Shown piece by piece: positions 6,262 through 10,063 of a DNA stretch of 10,063 nt (positions are counted from its first letter, which is position 1; every line of letters begins with the position of its first letter). The translations under genes and the position numbers were made by a program. A model generated the notes under the pieces. The model saw nothing but the letters and a program-made list of their open reading frames with translations. It did not search any database and had not been told where the DNA came from. The DNA lies in assembly GCA_963650165.1 (NCBI GenBank), contig CAVJKX010000042.1, positions 1 through 10,063 of the forward strand. Reading direction: 5' to 3'. The stretch is from F23-B02 sp963650165 (GTDB taxonomy: Bacteria; Bacillota; Clostridia; Oscillospirales; Oscillospiraceae).

Positions 6262-6525
6262 ATGGCAAAGGGAAACAAGAAAAAGGGCAAAAAATTTGAC
6301 CTGTCGATGACGCCGTTTCTGTACATCGGCTTCATCGTCGTGTGCGCAACGGCGCTGCTGCAAAGCTTCATTCCGAGCTTTCCGGCGGGGCTGCGGAACA
6401 TACTGTACATAATCGGCGTTCTGGCCATGATCGTGTATATGTTCCAGATAGCCTTCGAAAAACGCACCGGAAAACGCGAAAATGACGTTCCGGCAAAGGA
6501 AAATAAGAGCAAAAGGCTAAAATAA
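6262..6525 (+). CDS. Small lysine-rich membrane protein with two predicted helices
   Basis: 87 aa, not recognised as a named family. A very basic N terminus (KGNKKKGKK, 3-11) precedes a hydrophobic segment at ~17-37 and another at ~44-65, joined by a short turn with prolines (SFIPSFPAGL), then a Lys/Arg/Glu-rich tail ending KENKSKRLK. Both ends should face the cytoplasm by the positive-inside rule, making a helical hairpin. GAGGGAG (6248-6254) lies at a proper distance before the ATG. It starts 13 bp after the peptidase stop, so it is probably the last gene of that operon. The basic tails could touch nucleic acid, ribosomes or lipid head groups, but no function is claimed. Confidence 0.8.
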   Translation: MAKGNKKKGKKFDLSMTPFLYIGFIVVCATALLQSFIPSFPAGLRNILYIIGVLAMIVYMFQIAFEKRTGKRENDVPAKENKSKRLK

Positions 6526-6527
6526 TC

Positions 6528-6556
6528 TTGCAATATGGCGCAATTTAATGTAGACT
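6528..6556 (+). promoter_or_regulatory. Probable promoter of efp
   Basis: TTGCAA (6528-6533) and TAGACT (6551-6556) with a 17-bp spacer lie just after the stop of the preceding gene. The following AT-rich leader (to 6594) contains the short palindrome TTAAT (6545-6549)/ATTAA (6557-6561). The match to consensus is moderate. The 84-bp AT-rich gap, unlike the tight spacing upstream, supports separate transcription of efp. Confidence 0.45.
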
Positions 6557-6609
6557 ATTAAGGCTATAGATAAATTTAATTTAAGACTTAACATAGGAGG
6601 ATTTCCATT

Positions 6610-7173
6610 ATGCCTATTACAGCAGGTGATTTCAGAAACGGTGTTACTTTCGAGATGGACGGCCAGGTCATGCAGGTCGTCTCCTTCCAGCACGTCAAGC
6701 CCGGCAAGGGCGCGGCCTTCGTCCGCACCAAGATGAAGAACGTCATCACCGGCGCCGTTACCGAAACTTCCTTTAACCCCACCGCAAAGTTCGAAAGCGC
6801 TACCGTCGAGCGCAAGACCATGGAATACAGCTACAGCGACGGCAGCCTCTATTACTTCATGGATCCCGAGACCTATGAGCTCGAGCCCGTTGACGAGTCC
6901 AACCTCGGCGACAGCTTTAAGTTCGTCAAAGAGAATATGGAGTGCACCATCTACTCCTACAAGGGAAAGGTCTTCAACGTCGAGCCGCCCTTCTTCGTCG
7001 ACCTCGTCGTTACCGACACCGACCCCGGCTTCGCAGGCAACACCGCGACCAACGCGACCAAGCCCGCTACCCTCGAGACCGGCGCAGAGGTCAAGGTGCC
7101 CCTCTTCATCGAGCCCGGCGAGAAGATCCAGATCGACACCCGTACCGGCGAGTACCTCAGCCGCTCCAAGTAA
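6610..7173 (+). CDS. efp: Translation elongation factor P
   Basis: 187 aa, full length. EF-P enters the E site of ribosomes stalled on polyproline and helps peptide bond formation. Domain I (about 1-62, KOW-like) begins MPITAGDFRNGVTFEMDGQV and carries the loop HVKPGKGAAFVRTK, with Lys33 at the tip, the residue modified in Lys-type EF-Ps; no modification enzyme is in the window. Domain II (about 66-125) includes RKTMEYSYSD, and domain III (about 130-187) has the signature ATNATKPATLETGAEVKVPL and ends TGEYLSR. The start follows TAGGAGGA (6595-6602). Its stop is directly followed by repeat copy C. Codon choice is cleaner than in the neighbouring peptidase (few ATA or AGG codons), as expected for a highly expressed gene. 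Confidence 0.97.
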   Translation: MPITAGDFRNGVTFEMDGQVMQVVSFQHVKPGKGAAFVRTKMKNVITGAVTETSFNPTAKFESATVERKTMEYSYSDGSLYYFMDPETYELEPVDESNLGDSFKFVKENMECTIYSYKGKVFNVEPPFFVDLVVTDTDPGFAGNTATNATKPATLETGAEVKVPLFIEPGEKIQIDTRTGEYLSRSK

Positions 7174-7339
7174 TTTCGGAGGCGCATTGAGGCTGTACCC
7201 ATACGTTTATTGCAGGCGCCCGGTATCGAAACTGCCGTACAAATCCGCGTAAGGCGAGTGCGATGCGGTTTCCTGCGCAGCTTCAGGTCGGGACGCCGCA
7301 AAAGCCGTATCGGTACTGCGCGGCAGCGCCGCTAAAAAA
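7174..7339 (-). repeat. MITE-like element, copy C (internally shortened)
   Basis: Oriented opposite to copy A. Its right-end sequence comes first: GGAGGCGCATTGAGGCTGTA from 7178, then CCCATACG, TTTATTGCAGG and CGCCCGGTATCG. The left end follows at about 7300-7336: GTATCGGTACTGC and CAGCGCCGCTAAAAAA. The interior keeps TTTCCTGCGCAGCTTCAGGT but lacks most of the block present in copies A and B (the part with CAAATCTTT), so this copy is ~30 bp shorter. It begins at the efp stop codon and ends at the ribosome binding site of the next gene, accounting for almost the whole 177-bp space. Confidence 0.75.
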
Positions 7340-7350
7340 GGAGATAATTA

Positions 7351-7833
7351 ATGACAGTAAGCGAAAAAGTTGCATATCTCAAAGGCCTTGCCGAGGGCCT
7401 CGGCATAAAGGACAGCACCAGCGAGGGCAAGCTCATGCTCGCCGTCATTGACGTGCTCGACACCATGGCCGACGAGCTCGAAGCCGTTGACGCCCACGCG
7501 AAGGACCTTTCCGACAGCATCAACGACATAAACGAAGACATGGAATACCTCGAGGACCTCTGCATCGGCGATACGGACGGCGACGACGGCTTCCGCTGCT
7601 CCTGTGACGACGACGAGTACGAGGCAGATGAGACCGACGATGACGATGACGATGCGCCGTCATGCTCCGGCTGCTGCTCGTCCTGCGGCGGCGATGAGCA
7701 GGAATACGAGGTCACCTGCCCCAAGTGCGGCGAGACCATCACCGTTTTCGAGGAGGATCTCGACTTCGGCTCGATCCGCTGCCCCAAGTGCGACGCCGAG
7801 CTCGAGTTCGACATGAGCGCCGAGGACAAATAA
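7351..7833 (+). CDS. CD1247-type N-terminal domain protein with C-terminal zinc ribbon
   Basis: 160 aa. The N-terminal ~70 residues (TVSEKVAYLKGLAEGLGI, then EGKLMLAVIDVLDTMADELE and a heptad-like stretch SINDINEDMEYLEDL) match the domain often annotated as CD1247 N-terminal in Clostridia, probably helical or coiled-coil. A very acidic linker (72-104, many Asp) leads to a cysteine cluster CSGCCSSC (105-112), then a zinc ribbon formed by CPKC (123-126) and CPKC (144-147). Further cysteines at 71, 83 and 85. The protein is acidic throughout and likely cytoplasmic. AAGGAG (7338-7343) precedes the ATG. It may share a transcript with efp through repeat copy C, as no promoter was seen between them. 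The biochemical role of the family is unknown to me; scaffold or nucleic-acid-related functions are guesses. Confidence 0.82.
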   Translation: MTVSEKVAYLKGLAEGLGIKDSTSEGKLMLAVIDVLDTMADELEAVDAHAKDLSDSINDINEDMEYLEDLCIGDTDGDDGFRCSCDDDEYEADETDDDDDDAPSCSGCCSSCGGDEQEYEVTCPKCGETITVFEEDLDFGSIRCPKCDAELEFDMSAEDK

Positions 7834-7874
7834 GACAGGCAAAGCATCCTCCGCAGCATTATAGCATTATCATG

Positions 7875-7914
7875 AAAAAAGACAGTGCAGATCATTATCT
7901 GCACTGTCTTTTTT
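7875..7914. terminator. Bidirectional intrinsic terminator between convergent genes
   Basis: AAAAAAGACAGTGCAGAT (7875-7892) pairs perfectly with its complement at 7897-7914, leaving a 4-nt loop CATT. The A-run on the left and T-run on the right let it work on both strands, serving the zinc-ribbon gene (plus) and the transporter gene (minus). Confidence 0.95.
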
Positions 7915-7942
7915 GCGTTCAATATCAAATTTTGCCGCAGGG

Positions 7943-8827
7943 CTACCGCAGCAAGCGTATCCGCAGGTGCCGCCGTTCGCCATTAAAAAAGTGCGGGATG
8001 AAGAGGCTCGTGAGGATGAGTATCGCGCCGCAGACGCCCTGCAAGGTGACGGGCTCGCTGAGGAACACGACGCCGAGGATCGATGCAAACGCCGGGTTGA
8101 GCGCGCACATGAGCCCCGAGGTCTGGCTGGTCAGATGCGACTGCGCGACCGGCTGGAGCGTGAAGCCGAAGCCCGTGCACAGCAGCGCAAGCACCAGCAC
8201 GCAGCCCCACTCCGTGCCGCCGGACGGGATGCGCGGCTGCTCGAAGACAAACGACAGCACGAGCGATAAAAGCCCGATCGTGCCGACCTCAAAGATGCCG
8301 ACCAGCAGCGCGTCGCACTTATGCGAAAAGCGGTCGGTCACGATGATGCCCACGGCGTAGGTCACCGCCGCGCACAGGCAGCAGGCCTCGCCGGGCGTGA
8401 AGCCGAAGGCGCCGCCGCGCAGAGTCAGCAGCCCCACGCCGCACAGCGCAAGCGCAGCCCCTGCAAGGCTCGCGGGCTTGGGCAGCCTGCGTATCAGCAC
8501 CGCCTCTATAAGCGGCACGAACACGATCGCCGTGTTCTCCAGAAACGACACCGTCGAGGTGTCGGTCGTCTTGAGCGCCGTCAGCTCCAGCGCCATGACC
8601 GCCGTGAACACCGCGCCGATGACCGCGCCGCCGGCAAGGTCGCGGCGGCTCGCGTGCTTCAGCCGCTTCCGGAATATGATCAGCAGCACCGCAAAGCCCA
8701 GCAGAAAGCGCGACGCGAGCAGATTGAAGGTGCCCAGCGTCGCAAGCGCGGTTTTCGTAAAAAGATAGGCGCTGCTGCGCGTCAGAATTACCGCCGCAAG
8801 CAGCAGCTGCGCCTGTTTTTGACTCAT
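7943..8827 (-). CDS. EamA/DMT-superfamily transporter
   Basis: 294 aa, the standard length for ten-helix drug/metabolite transporters with two EamA repeats (about 7-137 and 146-281). Ten hydrophobic stretches can be followed; hallmark pieces include FLLASRFLLGF-like residues near helix 2 (NLLASRFLLGFAVLL), LKTTDTSTVSFLENTAIVFV before helix 4, and the matching second-half segment SHLTSQTSGLMCALNPAFAS with LGVVFLSEPVTLQG. Such proteins usually export amino acids, metabolites or drugs from the cytoplasm. ATG is at 8827 with AAGGGGAG on the minus strand (8833-8840). It is divergent from a LysR-type regulator, which probably controls it. Substrate cannot be told from sequence. Confidence 0.92.
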   Translation of the reverse strand: MSQKQAQLLLAAVILTRSSAYLFTKTALATLGTFNLLASRFLLGFAVLLIIFRKRLKHASRRDLAGGAVIGAVFTAVMALELTALKTTDTSTVSFLENTAIVFVPLIEAVLIRRLPKPASLAGAALALCGVGLLTLRGGAFGFTPGEACCLCAAVTYAVGIIVTDRFSHKCDALLVGIFEVGTIGLLSLVLSFVFEQPRIPSGGTEWGCVLVLALLCTGFGFTLQPVAQSHLTSQTSGLMCALNPAFASILGVVFLSEPVTLQGVCGAILILTSLFIPHFFNGERRHLRIRLLR

Positions 8828-8845
8828 AATTTTCTCCCCTTATGT

Positions 8846-8900
8846 ATAAGCCTGTGCTTATTCTTGACATCAGTATAATACGGGTTTATACTTGAGTAAA
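8846..8900. promoter_or_regulatory. Overlapping divergent promoters and LysR operator region
   Basis: lysR (plus): TTGACA (8864-8869), 17 bp, TATACT (8887-8892). Transporter gene (minus strand): TTTACT (8900-8895), 17 bp, TATACT (8877-8872). The two promoters face and overlap each other. A perfect palindrome AGTATAA (8872-8878)-N7-TTATACT (8886-8892) has each -10 as one arm. A second perfect dyad ATAAGC (8846-8851)-N4-GCTTAT (8856-8861) lies in the transporter leader. Such an arrangement is typical of LysR-type control, where the regulator represses itself and activates the divergent gene with an inducer (family knowledge); which dyad is bound is not known. Confidence 0.75.
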
Positions 8901-8957
8901 GCGAAGCATAGTCAACTTTTATATGACGGTTGCTCATACGACAAAGGAGTGACGGAT

Positions 8958-9827
8958 ATGGACAGCGAGAAGTGCACCATCCTGCTGAGCATACTGAAAA
9001 ACGGCAGCATGTCGGCGGCGGCGGAGGAGCTCAACTACACGCAGTCGGGCATCAGCCGCGCGGTCGAGGCGCTCGAGAAGTCGGTCGGCTTTCCGATAAT
9101 CAGCCGCGGGCGCGGCGGCGTGCATCTGACGCGCGAGGGCGAGGAGCTGCTGCCGGCGATGCGCGAGATGGCGTACTGGGCGGAGCAGTTTGACCAGACG
9201 GCGCAGAAGCTGCGCGGCGTGCAGACCGGAAAGCTGGCGGTCGGCTCGTCCTACGTCAAGTTTTTCCCGTGGCTGACGAAGATAATATCGGGCTTTCACG
9301 AGAAATACCCCGGCATCACGGTGGAGCTCTGCTCCGGCACGAGCACGGAGCTTGCCGCGCGCATGAACGCCAAGGCGCTCGACTTCGGCATCATAAGCCG
9401 CCGCGAGGGCACGTTTTCGAGCACCGTCATAATGCGCGATGAGCTCGTGGCCATGCTGCCGCCGGAGCATCCGCTGGCGCACAGTGCGTCCGTACCGGCG
9501 ACGATTTTCGAAACCGAGCCGTTTATCGAGATCCACACCGGACTTCAGACCGACAACACGCTGTGCTTTGCAAAGCGCGGCATCAAGCCGAATCTGAGCT
9601 TTTCCACGCCCGACAGCTTCATCGCCTGCGGCATGGTCAAGGCCGGGCTGGGCGTCGCGCTGGTAAACCGCGTCATCGCCGACGAGCTGTCCGACGCCGT
9701 GGCCTATGTCCCGCTCGACCCGCCCGAGGTCATCGAGATCTGTGCCGTCACACCCTCCGACGACGTGATCTCTCCCGCAGCCGGGGTCTTCAAATCCTAC
9801 TTCTTTTCTTTTTTAGAGGCGAATTAA
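8958..9827 (+). CDS. LysR-family transcriptional regulator
   Basis: 289 aa from ATG 8958, which has AAAGGAG at 8943-8949; upstream in-frame starts lie before or at the promoter and are rejected. The winged helix-turn-helix is plain: SMSAAAEELNYTQSGISRAV (17-36) followed by ALEKSVGFPIISR and the wing GGVHLTREGEELL. A linker helix leads to the periplasmic-binding-protein-like effector domain from about residue 88 (GKLAVGSSYVKFFPWL, FHEKYPGITVELCSG, DFGIISRREG, MVKAGLGVALVNR). The likely target is the divergent transporter gene. The final codons read FLEAN then TAA; the segment from 9811 belongs to repeat copy B, so the last residues and the stop codon come from the repeat. The effector domain looks complete before that point, so function is probably kept. 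Confidence 0.93.
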   Translation: MDSEKCTILLSILKNGSMSAAAEELNYTQSGISRAVEALEKSVGFPIISRGRGGVHLTREGEELLPAMREMAYWAEQFDQTAQKLRGVQTGKLAVGSSYVKFFPWLTKIISGFHEKYPGITVELCSGTSTELAARMNAKALDFGIISRREGTFSSTVIMRDELVAMLPPEHPLAHSASVPATIFETEPFIEIHTGLQTDNTLCFAKRGIKPNLSFSTPDSFIACGMVKAGLGVALVNRVIADELSDAVAYVPLDPPEVIEICAVTPSDDVISPAAGVFKSYFFSFLEAN

Positions 9828-10007
9828 GGCTGTACCTATACGGAGACTGCGGGTGCCCGGTTTGATACATTGGCAGAAATAAGAACGTTTCGCGTAACGT
9901 AAGAGCGGAGAAAGATTTGTTCATCCCCTTGTTTCGATTTCCTGCGCGGCTTCCGGTCGGGCTGACGCAAAAACTGTATCGGTACAATGCAGCAGCGCCT
10001 CTGAAAA
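9811..10007 (-). repeat. MITE-like element, copy B (complete, overlaps the lysR 3' end)
   Basis: ~197 bp, inverted relative to copy A. Ends: TTTTAGAGGCG (9811-9821) and CGCCTCTGAAAA (9996-10007); inner inverted block TGTACCTATAC (9831-9841) against GTATCGGTACA (9976-9986). It shares with copy A the right-end subtype and interior words such as AGATTTGTTCATCCCCTTGT (9914-9933, one base changed). The terminal inverted repeat starts inside the lysR reading frame. No ORF of its own is convincing. It touches the right-hand hairpin-pair repeat with a single base between. Confidence 0.8.
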
Positions 10008-10009
10008 GC

Positions 10010-10053
10010 CTTCCCCTTGCGGAGCTTGAGGGGAAGCTGTCACCGAAGGTGAC
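10010..10053. repeat. Intergenic hairpin-pair repeat, right copy (inverted)
   Basis: CTTCCCCT (10010-10017) pairs with AGGGGAAG (10029-10036), and GTCACC (10039-10044) pairs with GGTGAC (10048-10053). Reverse complementing it gives the same order of hairpins as at 7-52, with the larger hairpin nearly identical. It probably continues beyond the window end. Confidence 0.75.
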
Positions 10054-10063
10054 TGAAGAGGTG

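Noticed and set aside
7332..7928. 198-aa Ser-rich open frame on the minus strand across the zinc-ribbon gene
   Set aside because: The serine runs are the antisense of Asp/Glu codons, and it crosses a terminator hairpin.
8864..8879. TTGACA closely followed by TATAAT on the plus strand
   Set aside because: Only 4 bp apart, too close for one promoter; the TTGACA pairs instead with TATACT at 8887, and the other bases belong to the minus-strand -10.
8934..9536. 200-aa open frame on the minus strand opposite the LysR gene
   Set aside because: Arg/Leu/Ala-rich shadow frame with no start signal; the plus strand has unmistakable LysR motifs.

Overview
The window looks like chromosomal DNA from an anaerobic, high-GC member of the class Clostridia, probably a gut Oscillospiraceae/Ruminococcaceae-type bacterium. 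Evidence is the rpsF-ssb-rpsR operon, an M24 peptidase gene close to efp, a CD1247-type zinc-ribbon protein, strong AGGAGG-like ribosome binding sites, and intergenic spaces filled with palindromic repeats. This placement is inference from gene content and style; no rRNA or other taxonomic marker is present. No phage, plasmid, IS transposase, CRISPR array or tRNA was seen.

Layout. 1-385: a stack of repeat modules (hairpin pair, a second hairpin/AT module, a full ~199-bp inverted-repeat-ended element, and a truncated second element end). 390-1647: a MalY/PatB-type PLP C-S lyase with its own promoter. 1655-1788: another repeat copy, ending next to a consensus sigma-70 promoter. 1898-2916: rpsF-ssb-rpsR, closed by a good terminator at 2930-2964. 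2965-3204: no gene, but a second, ownerless terminator hairpin. 3259-3867: TetR-family regulator. 3978-6525: an operon-like run of an RsiV-like (DUF4163/DUF3298) lipoprotein, an Xaa-Pro aminopeptidase and a small two-helix membrane protein. 6610-7173: efp. 7174-7339: a repeat copy filling the whole space to the next gene. 7351-7833: CD1247-like acidic zinc-ribbon protein. 7875-7914: bidirectional terminator. 7943-8827 (minus): EamA/DMT transporter, divergent from 8958-9827 (plus): LysR regulator, with overlapping face-to-face promoters around a perfect palindrome. 9811-10063: inverted copy of the left-hand repeat stack.

How the genes work together. Most are ordinary housekeeping: translation and replication (S6, SSB, S18, EF-P) and peptide or sulfur amino-acid turnover (M24 peptidase, C-S lyase). 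The LysR-EamA pair is a classic regulator/exporter module. The TetR regulator may control itself and perhaps the lipoprotein operon, as both upstream regions carry inverted repeats around the presumed -10.

The most notable thing here is not a gene but a family of non-coding mobile-like elements (MITE-like). There are three full-length or nearly full-length copies and two partial ones, in two subtypes. Their ends sit directly against -35 boxes, a Shine-Dalgarno sequence and stop codons, and one copy supplies the last codons and stop of lysR. I found no strong case for a new defence or metabolic system.
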